A stretch of 64,000 nt of DNA from Streptomyces sp. MST-110588. Its GTDB lineage: Bacteria; Actinomycetota; Actinomycetes; Streptomycetales; Streptomycetaceae. Below the pieces are notes generated by a model, which did not search any database, was not told the DNA's origin, and saw nothing but the letters and a program-made list of their open reading frames with translations. Shown here one piece after another: positions 43,594-53,500 of the stretch; position 1 is the stretch's first letter; every line of letters begins with the position of its first letter. The DNA is taken from NCBI RefSeq assembly GCF_022695595.1, contig NZ_CP074380.1, positions 1,736,001 to 1,800,000 of the forward strand, read 5' to 3'. The translations under genes and the position numbers were made by a program.

Positions 43594-44628
43594 CTATCGC
43601 TGTTTCCTCCGCCCGTCCTTCCCGCCGTCCTTCCCGCCGCCCTTCCCGCCGTCCTTACCGGGTCGCTTGCGGCTCCTGCCGGCGACCGATGCCTGGTACG
43701 GATCCGCCGGGGCGCCCCGAGGCGCCTCCTTCTCCAGATCCTTCTTGGCCCTGGCGAGTTCCCGGCGGGCCGGTTCGCTCGTCTTCGGATACTGCGGGCC
43801 GATGTCGATCAGCGTGTGCGCGAGCACCGCGGCGGCACAGAGCCGCGCCAGCCACTTGCGGTCCGCGGGCACGACGTACCAAGGAGCCCAGGGAGTACTG
43901 GTGGCGGAGAGCATCTGGGAGAAGGCCCGCTGGTAGGCGTCCCAGTGCGCACGCTCGCGCACATCGGCCGCCGAGAACTTCCAGTTGCGCTCCGGTACGT
44001 CGATCCGCTTGAGGAACCGGGTCCGTTGCTCCTCTTTCGAGAGGTTCAAGAACAGTTTGACGACTTTGAAGCCGTTGTCGGCGAGGTACCGCTCCCAGGC
44101 GTTGATCTCCCGGTAGCGCCGCGCCCACACACCGCCGTCCTTGGCCGCCCCGGGCAGCCTCTGCCGTTCGAGGTTCTCCGGGTGCACCCGCACCACCAGG
44201 ACCTCCTCGTAGTGCGACCGGTTGAAGATGGTGATGCCGCCGCGCCGGGGCAGTTGACCCGCATAACGCCACAGGTAGTCGTGGTCGAGTTCTTCGGCGG
44301 AGGGCACCTTGAAGTTCGCGACCCGTACGCCCTGCGGGCTCATCCCGCTCATCACATGGCGGATCGTCCCGTCCTTGCCGCCGGCGTCCAGCGCCTGCAG
44401 ACACACCAGTACGCCCCAGGTCTGCTCGGCGGCCAGCCGCCGCTGGTACTCGGCCAGCAACTCGATGCCCACGCTCAACAGCTCGACCCCGTCCGCCTTC
44501 TTCGCGATGCCCGCCCGGAAACCGGGGTCGAAGTCCTTCTCCAGGTCCACCTCCGACCCAGGGGGAACCCGAAGCTGTGCGATGAACGCCTCGATGCGTT
44601 CGGCTGTCCTGTCGGTCCTGTCGGTCAT
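43594..44628 (-). CDS. PPK2-family polyphosphate kinase
   Basis: A 344-residue protein of the polyphosphate:nucleotide phosphotransferase family. Motifs are LVCLQALDAGGKDGTIRHVM (Walker A-like), PSAEELDHDYLWRYAGQLPR, the Arg-rich lid FNRSHYEEVLVVRV, and NLSKEEQRTRFLKR. The enzyme uses polyphosphate to phosphorylate nucleotides. The ATG at 44628 starts the family N-terminus. The C-terminus is a Lys-Asp-Gly-Gly repeat tail from 12-bp DNA units (about 43611-43662). It is cotranscribed direction-wise with the dead P-type ATPase. Confidence 0.9.
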   Translation of the reverse strand: MTDRTDRTAERIEAFIAQLRVPPGSEVDLEKDFDPGFRAGIAKKADGVELLSVGIELLAEYQRRLAAEQTWGVLVCLQALDAGGKDGTIRHVMSGMSPQGVRVANFKVPSAEELDHDYLWRYAGQLPRRGGITIFNRSHYEEVLVVRVHPENLERQRLPGAAKDGGVWARRYREINAWERYLADNGFKVVKLFLNLSKEEQRTRFLKRIDVPERNWKFSAADVRERAHWDAYQRAFSQMLSATSTPWAPWYVVPADRKWLARLCAAAVLAHTLIDIGPQYPKTSEPARRELARAKKDLEKEAPRGAPADPYQASVAGRSRKRPGKDGGKGGGKDGGKDGRRKQR

Positions 44629-44816
44629 CCGCAGTCGGCCCCTTCGGCGTGAGCGCGCCCCGGGCCGGCGACACCGGCCGCGTGCGGGCATTCCCGTGAG
44701 CGGCGCTTTCCGCTACCTCACAATGCGGACCTGCGTGTGCAGGGCGAGCGTACGGCAGGTCACCGGCTTGCGGAACACTGTGCGACCGTCCTCGCCCCCG
44801 GCGACGGCGGCGCCGA

Positions 44817-45374
44817 TCAGGCGTGTCCAGGCCCGGCTCCCCGAGCCACGGCCAGCTCCGCCAGGAGGGCCGTACGGGCCCCGAGCTCCTGCCACGTTCC
44901 GCGCCAGACCAGCAGGGCGATCGCGGCGGTCGGGAACTTCTCCTGGACCTGTTGGACCTGTCCGGTCCTTTGGCCGGCTCCGTCACCGGCCGCCAGCAAA
45001 ATCGCCTCCCGCAGATCCGGATTGTGCCCGATCACCAGCACCGTCGAGACATGCGTGGGAACTTGGTGCACGACGGCCAGGAGTTCCGGTACGGACGCGT
45101 GGTACAGCCGGGGCTCGAAGCGTACCGCCGCGTGCCCCGCCAGTTCCGCGGCGGCCAGCTCCCAGGTCTCCCTCGTACGGCGGGCCGTGGAGCACAGCAC
45201 CAGGTCAGGCAGCCAGTCCGCGGTGGCCAGCAGACGCCCGGCAGCCCGCGCGTCCCGGCGGCCACGGCCCGACAGGGGCCGCTCGTGGTCCGCCGTCCCC
45301 GCAGGGCGGGCCGCTTTGGCATGTCGCAACAGCAGCAGACGCCGTAGCGGCAGGATCGCACCGAGACTCGTCAC
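44817..45374 (-). CDS. Histidine phosphatase family protein (SixA-like)
   Basis: A 185-residue protein of the RHG family. The catalytic motif is RLLLLRHAKAARP, followed by DHERPLSGRGRRDA, SADWLPD-type spacing with VLCSTARRTRETW, and the second His in VLVIGHNPDLRE. SixA-like enzymes dephosphorylate phosphohistidine proteins or small molecules. The start is uncertain: I use the GTG at 45374, close to the conserved strand, while longer frames upstream lack homology and a clear ribosome site. Confidence 0.85.
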   Translation of the reverse strand: MTSLGAILPLRRLLLLRHAKAARPAGTADHERPLSGRGRRDARAAGRLLATADWLPDLVLCSTARRTRETWELAAAELAGHAAVRFEPRLYHASVPELLAVVHQVPTHVSTVLVIGHNPDLREAILLAAGDGAGQRTGQVQQVQEKFPTAAIALLVWRGTWQELGARTALLAELAVARGAGPGHA

Positions 45375-45674
45375 GTCGGGGTTCCGTAGTCTGATGGGAC
45401 ACCTCCCGGCGTCGGGCCCGTACGCGAAGAGCCGGGCCGCAGCCGTCAGGAGCGTGTCCGGGTACCGGTAGGGAAGCACACAGTACGCGGAGTCCGGGCG
45501 CATCGATTCCCTCGGAAACGTTGCCTCACCTCTTTCGGACAACGCCCGGACCGCCGCGCGCCGCCCCGTCCCGCGCCGCGTACCCACCCCACCCCCTACT
45601 CACCTCCTACGGGGGATGCCGCCCCGCCCGATCCGCTGCTCAATGACGGGCAACTTCTGCAAGAGGGAGGGCGC

Positions 45675-46237
45675 ATGACGACCGAGACCGGTCCCATACA
45701 GTTGCTGACGATCGCGTTCGGCCCGGACGCGACGTTCGAGGGGCGGATCGTCGAGGAACTGGACCAACTGACGGCCATGGGCCAGATCCTCGTACTGGAC
45801 CTGCTGGTCGTACGCAAGCAGGCCGACGGCAACCTCGTCTCCGTCGGCTATCAGGCAGAAGGCATGGGCGACACGGTCAGCGCGCTGCTCGGACTGAGCC
45901 CGGGCAGCTTGCGGGAAGCGGAAGCCGCCTTCCCGTCGCTGGCACCGGGGCGCGCCTTCGGCCTGGCCACGGAGGATGTCCGGGAGATCGCCGACACCCT
46001 GGAGCCGGGCACCACGACAGGCTTCCTGCTCTTCGAACACCGCTGGGCGAGGAAGCTGCGGCGCGCGGTCCGTGAGCAGGGGGCGTGCCCGTGGCCGAGG
46101 GGTTCCTCACCGAAGAAGCCCTCGCCCCCATCGCCGCGGAACTGCTCGCAGCCGCCGCGCAGTTCGATGAGGAGGCGGAGGAGAAAGCGGCGGAAGGCGC
46201 AACGGCAGAGACCGACCGCCGGAACAGCCCCTCGTAA
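45675..46237 (+). CDS. DUF6325-like protein, frameshifted
   Basis: About 187 residues after repair. The N-terminus reads GPIQLLTIAFGPDATFEGRI and QILVLDLLVVRKQADGNLVS, like the DUF6325/DUF1269 group of small bacterial proteins. At the G5 run 46079-46083 one G appears to be missing. Adding it gives EQGGVPVAEGFLTEEALAPI and an acidic Ala/Glu-rich end that stops at 46235-46237. Without repair the frame runs into the next gene. The ATG follows GAGGG. The function is unknown; the SHOCT-protein gene is 175 bp downstream. Confidence 0.75.
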
Positions 46238-46412
46238 AACCGGCGGCCAAACCCCGTACGCCGACCGCCGACATGCCCCCGCGCACACCCCTTCGCACCG
46301 CACACCCTCTCGTACCGCGCACCTTTTCGCACCGCGCACCCCGCTCGCAACACCGCCGCCGCCCCGCTCGGCCGCACCGCTTCGGCGGTACGGCGAGAGG
46401 AAGGACAAGACC

Positions 46413-46832
46413 ATGGGCGATACCGTCACCCTCGCGTACGACTATCCGCTGCTCGGCGTCTTCTGGACCACGCTCTGGCTCTTCATGTGGATGCTGTGGT
46501 TCTTCCTGCTCTTCCGCATCATCGGCGACCTCTTCCGCGACGACGAACTGAACGGATGGGCCAAGGCGGCCTGGATCATCTTCGTGATCGTGCTGCCTTT
46601 CCTCGGTGTCCTCGTCTACGTCCTCGCCCGGGGCCGCGGCATGGGCCGGCGCGAGGTGAGCAGGGCACAGGCCCAGCAGGAAGCCTTCGACGCGTACGTA
46701 CGCCGGACCGCGGCGACGGACACCTCCCGCGCCACCCAGGCCGACGAGCTGACGAAGCTGTCCCGGCTCAAGGAGCGCGGCGACATCTCGGACGAGGAGT
46801 TCCAGCGGGCGAAGAGCACGATCCTGCACTGA
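46413..46832 (+). CDS. PLD nuclease N-terminal-like / SHOCT-domain membrane protein
   Basis: A 139-residue protein. Two helices (LLGVFWTTLWLFMWMLWFFL and the segment WIIFVIVLPFLGVLVYVLA) flank a short cytoplasmic loop, as in the PLDc_N membrane domain. The C-terminus is a SHOCT motif, LTKLSRLKERGDISDEEFQR, a common oligomerisation tail. The ATG at 46413 follows AGGAAGGA. This architecture is widespread in actinomycetes but functionally undefined. Confidence 0.87.
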   Translation: MGDTVTLAYDYPLLGVFWTTLWLFMWMLWFFLLFRIIGDLFRDDELNGWAKAAWIIFVIVLPFLGVLVYVLARGRGMGRREVSRAQAQQEAFDAYVRRTAATDTSRATQADELTKLSRLKERGDISDEEFQRAKSTILH

Positions 46833-46896
46833 CTTCCGTGGTGGCACCGGTCGTGTGTGGTGCCGTCCTGGTGAGCTCTTCCGGACGGAGGTGGCC

Positions 46897-48621
46897 ATGA
46901 CGGAAAACACACCGGGGTCATCGGCCGGCCCGTCACCTCCTGCGGACACCGCGGCGGCCGATGGTTCCGGCCCGTCACCGAAGTCCCGTCGGCGCCGGTG
47001 GCTGTTGTCCCTCACCCTCCCCGGGTGCTGGGGTGCGCTGTTGTTCGCGTGTCTCTCCTTCACCCCCTCGCTGCTCCCGCGCGGTGGCATCCTGCAGGGC
47101 CTGATCTGCGGCATCGACGCGGCCCTCGGCTACGCGGCCGGGGTGCTGGCCGCATGGGTGTGGCGCGCGTTCGCCGACCGGGAGCCGCGCCCTGCGCGGC
47201 GCAGGTCCTGGACCGTCTTCCTGCTCGGCGCGGTCATCGCCTTCGGCCTCGTCTTCGGCGTCGGCCAGTACTGGCAGTACCAGATCCGCCGGCTGACGGG
47301 GGTGACCGACTACAACGTCCCGCTCGCCGCGGTGTCACCTCTCATCGCGGCGCTGGTCTTCTGGCTCCTCCTGCTGGCCGCGCGCGGCGTCCGTGGCCTC
47401 TACCGCCGGCTCGCGCGCCTGCTCAGGCGCCGGATCGGGCCGCGCGCCGCATCCGCCGTCGGCTGGACCGTGGTCGCCGCCCTGGTCTGGGCGACCGTCA
47501 CCGGACTGCTGCTCGACGGCCTCGTCAATCTCGCCAACGAAACGTTCTCGCTACGCGATACGACGACCGAAGAAGGGGCGCACCAGCCCACGACGACCCT
47601 GCGCTCGGGCGGGCCGGGCTCGCTCGTACCGTGGGACTCGCTGGGCATGCAGGGGCGCAACTTCACCGGCACCGGTCCCTCGACGGCCGCCATCGGGAAG
47701 TTCACCGGCCGCCCGGCGAAGGAACCGGTCCGCTCATACGCCGGACTGGCGTCGTCCAAGGACACGGAGTCCCGTGCCGCCCAGGCGGTCGCCGACCTGA
47801 CCCGTCAGGGCGGTTTCCGGCGTCAGAACCTGCTCGTGGTGACGACGACCGGCAGCGGCTGGGTCGACCCCGCCGCGGTGGACACCTTCGAGTACCTCAG
47901 CGGCGGCGACTGTGCCAGCGTCGCGATCCAGTACTCCTACCTCCCGTCGTGGCTCTCCTACCTGGTCGACCAGTCCAAGGCCCGTGAGGCGGGCCGTGCC
48001 CTCTTCGACGCCGTGTACGACACCTGGTCCGAACTGCCCTCCGGCCACCGCCCCCGGCTGTTCGTCGCCGGGGAGAGCCTGGGGTCCTTCGGCGGCGAGA
48101 CCGCTTTCAGCGGGGAGTACGACCTGCGCAACCGCACCGCGGGAACCCTGTTCGCCGGCCCTCCGAACTTCAACACGCTCTTCCGGGAGTTCAGCGACCG
48201 CCGTGACGCGGGCAGCCCCGAGGTCCAGCCCGTCTACAAGGACGGGCGGACCGTCCGGTTCGCCAACGACCCCGCCGCGAAGATCCCGCCGGCGGACCGG
48301 CCCTGGAACGGAAGCCGCGTCCTGTACCTCATGCACCCCTCCGACCCGATCGTCTGGTGGAGTCCACGCCTGGTCTACCGCGAACCGGACTGGATCGGCC
48401 AGCACCCGGGCGACGACGTACTCGAACAGATGACGTGGCTGCCGCTGGTCACCTTCTGGCAGGTCACCGCGGACCTTCCCTTCGCCACCGGCGTTCCGGG
48501 CGGCCACGGTCACACCTACACCACCGAGTACGTGGACGCCTGGAACGCCGTCATACGGCCCCCGGACGTCACCGCACAGGACCTCGACCACCTCAAAGAC
48601 ATCATCGCGGCCGACAAGTGA
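46897..48621 (+). CDS. Membrane-anchored alpha/beta-hydrolase (Abhydrolase_9 family)
   Basis: A 574-residue protein. After about 35 disordered residues come four helices in the Abhydrolase_9_N region, including LPGCWGALLFACLSFTPSLL and AVIAFGLVFGVGQYWQYQ. A C-terminal hydrolase domain follows, with the nucleophile elbow LFVAGESLGSFGGETAFSG, the segment TLFAGPPNFNTLFREFSDRR and catalytic His in GVPGGHGHTY. The ATG at 46897 has GGAGGTGG just before. The substrate is unknown, but the active site should face the cell exterior or the membrane. Confidence 0.87.
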   Translation: MTENTPGSSAGPSPPADTAAADGSGPSPKSRRRRWLLSLTLPGCWGALLFACLSFTPSLLPRGGILQGLICGIDAALGYAAGVLAAWVWRAFADREPRPARRRSWTVFLLGAVIAFGLVFGVGQYWQYQIRRLTGVTDYNVPLAAVSPLIAALVFWLLLLAARGVRGLYRRLARLLRRRIGPRAASAVGWTVVAALVWATVTGLLLDGLVNLANETFSLRDTTTEEGAHQPTTTLRSGGPGSLVPWDSLGMQGRNFTGTGPSTAAIGKFTGRPAKEPVRSYAGLASSKDTESRAAQAVADLTRQGGFRRQNLLVVTTTGSGWVDPAAVDTFEYLSGGDCASVAIQYSYLPSWLSYLVDQSKAREAGRALFDAVYDTWSELPSGHRPRLFVAGESLGSFGGETAFSGEYDLRNRTAGTLFAGPPNFNTLFREFSDRRDAGSPEVQPVYKDGRTVRFANDPAAKIPPADRPWNGSRVLYLMHPSDPIVWWSPRLVYREPDWIGQHPGDDVLEQMTWLPLVTFWQVTADLPFATGVPGGHGHTYTTEYVDAWNAVIRPPDVTAQDLDHLKDIIAADK

Positions 48622-48695
48622 CCCAAGTGACCACATACGCCCCACTCCCGCGAGCGGCCCGGGCAACTCACCTGCCCGCCGCCCGCCCCACCCGC

Positions 48696-49495
48696 TCACC
48701 GCAGCAGGAACCCGGCCAGGTAGCCGAACGCGTTGACCGCCCAATGCAGACCCATGGGCGCCAGCAGACTCCCGCTACGGCGACGCAACTCGCAAAAGAG
48801 CACGCCCGCCGCCCCGGTGAACAGCACCGCCGCCACCACGGCGACCGTCGCACCGAGCGCGGAACGGCCGAACACCGGCGTCAGAGCAGGCTTGTCGGTC
48901 GCCAGCCCCAGCGACGGCAGCACGTGCCACACCCCGAACAACACACTCGACACGGCCGTCGCCCACACCACGCCCCGAACCCGGCGCACCAGGCCGTACA
49001 GCACCCCCCGAAAGGCGACCTCCTCCAGCAGCACCGTCCCGACCGGCACCGTCACCAGGACACGTAACGCCACCTGCCCACCGGTCAGCCCGCCGTACCG
49101 CTCGTCCGCGAACAGCCCCCGGGTCACCGGCAGCAGCGCCGCCGCCGCGTACCCCACACCGACCAGCCCGACCAGCACCACCGCCCAGCGCGCGCCGCGC
49201 TTGAGCGATGCCGCACCCAGCCCCGCATCCGCCCAGGTACCTCCGGCCCGGAACAGCACCCCAACAACAGCACACAGACCACGACGGCGGTCAGCCCCCC
49301 GAACGACGGCGCCCACCGATTGTCGACCAGATTCGCCATCACCAACACAGCCACGGTGACACCAACAGCCACCCCGGCACCCCACGTCCGCGCCACACGC
49401 CTCCCCCACCGCCCGAGCCGCCCCACCCACTTCACGCCCCGCCCCCAGAAGCCGCCGAGCAACCCCACCGACGGCGTACCGCTCGCCCTGCTCAT
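48696..49495 (-). CDS. CPBP-family intramembrane metalloprotease, frameshifted
   Basis: About 266 residues after repair. CAAX-protease/bacteriocin-processing (CPBP) motifs are present: VGTVLLEEVAFRGVLYGLV (EExxxR), SSVLFGVWHVLPSL, and APMGLHWAVNAFGYLAG. The N-terminal helices TWGAGVAVGVTVAVLVMANL and FGGLTAVVVCVLLLG are in another frame. The break is at the C4 run 49259-49262, where one extra C joins VCVLLLG to VLFRAGG. The start is the ATG at 49495. CPBP proteins process prenylated proteins or peptides, or give bacteriocin immunity; the lanthipeptide cluster is 10 kb away and no direct link is seen. Confidence 0.85.
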
Positions 49496-49738
49496 CCTGC
49501 ACTCGGCGACCACCGCGGTCCACGGGCCGAGTCGGCAGCCGGCACGGCAGTTGCTCTCCGGCAAACCGCAGGCGCCAGGAGGCCTTTGCGGCTCGTTCGA
49601 GGATCACCCCCACTCCACATGACGCGTAACCGGAAAGGTGTCGCATCGGCCACCGGCCAGGGAACCCGCGGGTCCGAGACCGGCGTCGGCCTCCGCGGCA
49701 CGGGCAGGGTGGAGGGACCGGTGAGTGCCCGAGGTTTG

Positions 49739-50489
49739 TCACGGTACGGGTCCTTGCTGCCACGATCGGCCGGTACGGCGGAGGTCATCGGGCCAGGTGT
49801 TCGGTTCTTCGTTCATGGTGTCCGCCAGGACATGTGCAGCGATGTCTCGCGGACCTGCGACGTCGTCGAGGTGGACGTGTGCAGTTCGCAGGCGCGGACA
49901 GCGACTGTTGATCATGCGCACCAGGCCGGCGAGTCGCTGGTCGGCGGCCGGCTGCGTGGTGTCGTGCGGTGCGCCGTGATGGCCACGGGTCACGACGTAC
50001 AGTCGGGGGGTGTACCCGGAAGGTCGGGCAGGTGACGGAGCAGCCGGGTCAGCCATCGCGCGAGTCCGCGGTCCTAGCCGGCCCCCGTACGACCCGGTGC
50101 CGGGCCATACGGGGGCGGGGCGACGGCGATGACGCCCCTCGCCCCGGTGAGCTGTCCGATGACCGCCCTCCTGCCGAGGATGGTGCAGCGTCCGCCGCGG
50201 TCCTCCAGCGCCTGACCGATCCGGTGCGCCAAGGGGTCTTCGAGCCAAGAGTCCGCGATCGTGGTCAGCAGCCAGGTTCCGACGTCCGCGGTGTCCGGCC
50301 CGCAGCGGGCAGGTCCCCGGGCCCGGCTGTCGGCGGGCCGGTGCGATACGAGCGGTTCCCGGCCCCGGGTCCGCTCGGTACCAGGTCCGTCGTGGTGGTG
50401 CCGGCCGACGACGACCGGCACCGGGTTTCCTCCTGTCGTGCCGGGGCGCGGGTGTCGTCCGGGCGACCTGGGCTGTCTGCTTCGGCCAT
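49739..50489 (-). CDS. Stand-alone PKS ketoreductase N-subdomain-like protein (psiKR-like), frameshifted twice
   Basis: It starts with ATG at 50489, 8 bases after AAAGGAG, a strong ribosome site 54 bp behind the PKS stop. After repair at the G3 run 50423-50425 and at about 50080-50100 it gives about 250 residues. It has VGTWLLTTIADSWLEDPLAH, RLYVVTRGHHGAPHDTTQPA, RLAGLVRMINSRCPRLRTAH and NEEPNTWPDD. These match the structural subdomain (psiKR) of PKS ketoreductases, not the catalytic half. It could be a degraded second module or a genuine helper subunit of the PKS. The good ribosome site argues for a gene. Confidence 0.6.
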
Positions 50490-50543
50490 CCGTCGTACTC
50501 CTTTTATGGACGCATCGTCCCCGCCGTCCCCTGCGCGCGGCTT

Positions 50544-53500
50544 TCAGACCGCCGATGTGGTGGCGAGGCCGTGCTGCTCGGCGAGCCGGCCCAGGAGGTA
50601 GTCGCTCAGCGCCGCGACGGTGGGGTGGGTCCACAGCGCCGTCTGCGGGAAGGTGAGCTGCAGTTCGCGCTGCAGCCGGTTGCGGATTTCCACGGCGCGC
50701 AGGGAGTCCAGGCCCAGCAGGGTCAGGGAGGCGTCGGGGCCGCAGCGTTCCCGGTCCAGAGCCAGCACGTCGGCGATGTGCTGGGCAGTCCGGTCCCGCA
50801 ACAGCGTGCGACGTTCGTCCTCCGGTGCTTCCTGCAGGACGGCCAGCACACCGTCGGAAGTGCCGGGGGCGCTCCGCGGACCGTGGGCCATGCCGGTCAG
50901 ATCGGCGAAGTAGTCCAGCGCCGCGGTCTGCGAGTAGGAGGCGAGCCAGTGGTCGATGTCCAGCGGGCTGTATCCGGTCCGGGAACGGTCGTGGCGCAGG
51001 ATCTGTTCCAGTGCGGCGATGCCGTCATCAGGTTCGATCATGATGTGGCCGCGTTCCTCCAGGCCACTGCCGCGGCCGTACCGGGCCCAGGGGCCCCAGT
51101 TGATCCCGGTTGCGGGCAGGCCCTGGGCGCGACGCCAGGTGATGAATTCGTCGAGCCAGGCGTTGGCGGCGGTATACGCGCCCTGGCCGGGGCTGCCCAG
51201 GACCGAGGCGACGGACGAGAAGCCGACCCACCAGTCGAGGTCCGCGTCCAGGGTGGCGTGGTGCAGGTGCCAGGCACCGTCCACCTTGGGCCGCCAGACG
51301 CGGTTGAGCAGGTCATCGGTGATGCGTGCGGCGGTGGCATCTTCGACGACGGCTGCGCAGTGCAGGACGCCACGCAACCGGTGCCCGTCGGTGGCCGCGG
51401 TCGCTACGAGACGGGGCGCGGTGGCCGGGTCGGCGATGTCTCCTTGCACTATGTCAATGCGAGTTCCGGCGGCCCGCAGGTCCCCGATCACCCGCTTGGC
51501 ATGACGGCCCGGGCGGGAACGGCCGGTCAGCACGATGTGCGGGGCGCCGTTGTGGGCGAGCCAGCGGGCGGCGAGCAGCCCCAGGCCGCCCAGACCGCCG
51601 GTGATGATGTAGCTGCCGTCCTCGCGGACGACGGCTGCGTCGTGCGGCCGGACGGGAACGGTGATGCTGCCCTGTTCGGGCCAGGTGAGGACCAGCTTGC
51701 CGGTGTGCTGGGCTGCGGCCATGGTGCGGAAGGCTGCCGCGGCGTCCTCGATCGGATAGGTGGTCACCGGCAGCAGAGTCAGAGCATCGTGGTGCAGCGC
51801 GTCGGCGACTTGCGTGCACAATGTCTCCGCGAGCCGGGGGTTGTGCCGGCCTACCGCCAGGATGTCGACACTGCTGAAGGTGATGCCGCGGCGGAAGGGC
51901 AGGAGCCCGAGCCGCGTATTGGCGTAGATATCCTGTTTGCCTAGTTCGATGAACCGGCCGTACGGGGCGAGCAGGTCCAGGCTCGCGCTCTGGGCGGGCC
52001 CGGTGAGGGTGTTGATGACGACGTCCGCCCCACGCCCCTGGGTGAGGTCGCGTACTTGGTCGGCGAAGTCCAGGGAGCGGGAGTCCATCACGTGGCGTAC
52101 GCCCCGGCGCCGTACGAATGCGCGTTTACCCGGGGTGCCCGCGGTGGCCAGGACATGGGCCCCACGGGATTGGGCGAGATGGATGAGGGCGAGACCGGTT
52201 GCTCCGCTGGCGGTGTGGACCAGGACGGTTTCGCCGGGGCACAGCCGGGCGAGGTGGTGCAGCGCGTACTGAGCGGTGAGGTAGGCGAAGGGCAGCGCGG
52301 CGGCATCTGCCAGACCCATGGTGCCGGGTACGGGCAGGGTCAGGCCGGCGCGGGTGCGGGCGAAGGAGCCGATGGCGCTGCCGAGGACCCAGGCCGCGAC
52401 CCGGTCACCGATCTGCCGGCCGGTGACGCCCTCGCCCACTGCGGTGATGACTCCGGCGCACTCGAATGTGTCGCACGTCGGCCCGTCGCCCGGTGCGCGG
52501 AAACGGTCGTAGACGCCGAGAGCCTTGAGCACGTTGATGAAGCTCAGGCCCGTCTCCTGTACACGGATCTCCACTTCTCCGGGGGCCGGCGGGCGGCGCC
52601 GTTCGGCGACGAACCGGAAGGAGCTGAGGTCGCCGTGGCGCTCCAGGTCGAGGGTGAGGGCGTCGCGGGCCCGGTCGACCACGGTGTGACGCAGGTCGTC
52701 GTCTCCCAGCGGCTCGGTCGCCGGCCGCGCCATGTACCGCTGACCGTCGCGGTAGGCGATGTCGTCCTGCTCGGTGGGACAGGCCGGCAGTTCGCGCGCC
52801 AACACCGCGGCAGGGGTGCCGGCTTCGATGTCCACCGTGGTCGGGTGCAACTCGGGATGCTCGTAGCTGAGGGTACGCATCAACCCGCGGACCCCCGCTT
52901 GCCCCAGGTCCGGGACATCGTCGGGGCGTACACGCTGCGCGCCGCGGGTGATGACCCACAGGCGCGGCGGGAAGGTGTGCTCGTCGCGCAGCAGCGGCTT
53001 GACGATCTTGTTCAGGAGGTGGCCGACGGCCTGCCGGGCGTGGTCGGGGGCTGAGTCCGCGCTGCTGTCCTGAGCAGTCGAGAACATCACCACAACACTG
53101 TTTGGACGGGTGCTGTCCCTCGTCACGCTGTTGAGCAGGGAGTTGAGGGGTCCGTGCTGCGCCCCCTGCTCCTCGTCCGACGCGCTCGGTCCGGCGACGG
53201 TGGAGGCGCTGCCCTGAGCCCCCAGGGCTTCAGCCAGGTCCCGCGCGGCACTGCCGGTTCCCGAGGCGTCAAGCACCAACCAGTCACCGGAGGTGACGGG
53301 GTGGCCGTGGGCAGCGGCGCGGGGACCCACCGTGTCTGGAGCAGACGGCTGTTGAAGGTGTCTTCCGGCGACTGAGCGGGGCGTCGGACGAACTCCAGGC
53401 CGCGCATCTGCGCCAAGACGTGTCCCTTCTCGTCGAGGAGGTCGATATGAGCCGTGCACGCCTCATCTCCGGCTTGCTCCAGCCGTACGTGGCAGTAGCA

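Noticed and set aside
45675..46832. A single protein joining the DUF6325 and SHOCT regions
   Set aside because: The middle is Arg/Pro-rich nonsense produced after the G5 run. Restoring one G gives a natural stop at 46237, and a separate gene starts at 46413 with its own ribosome site.
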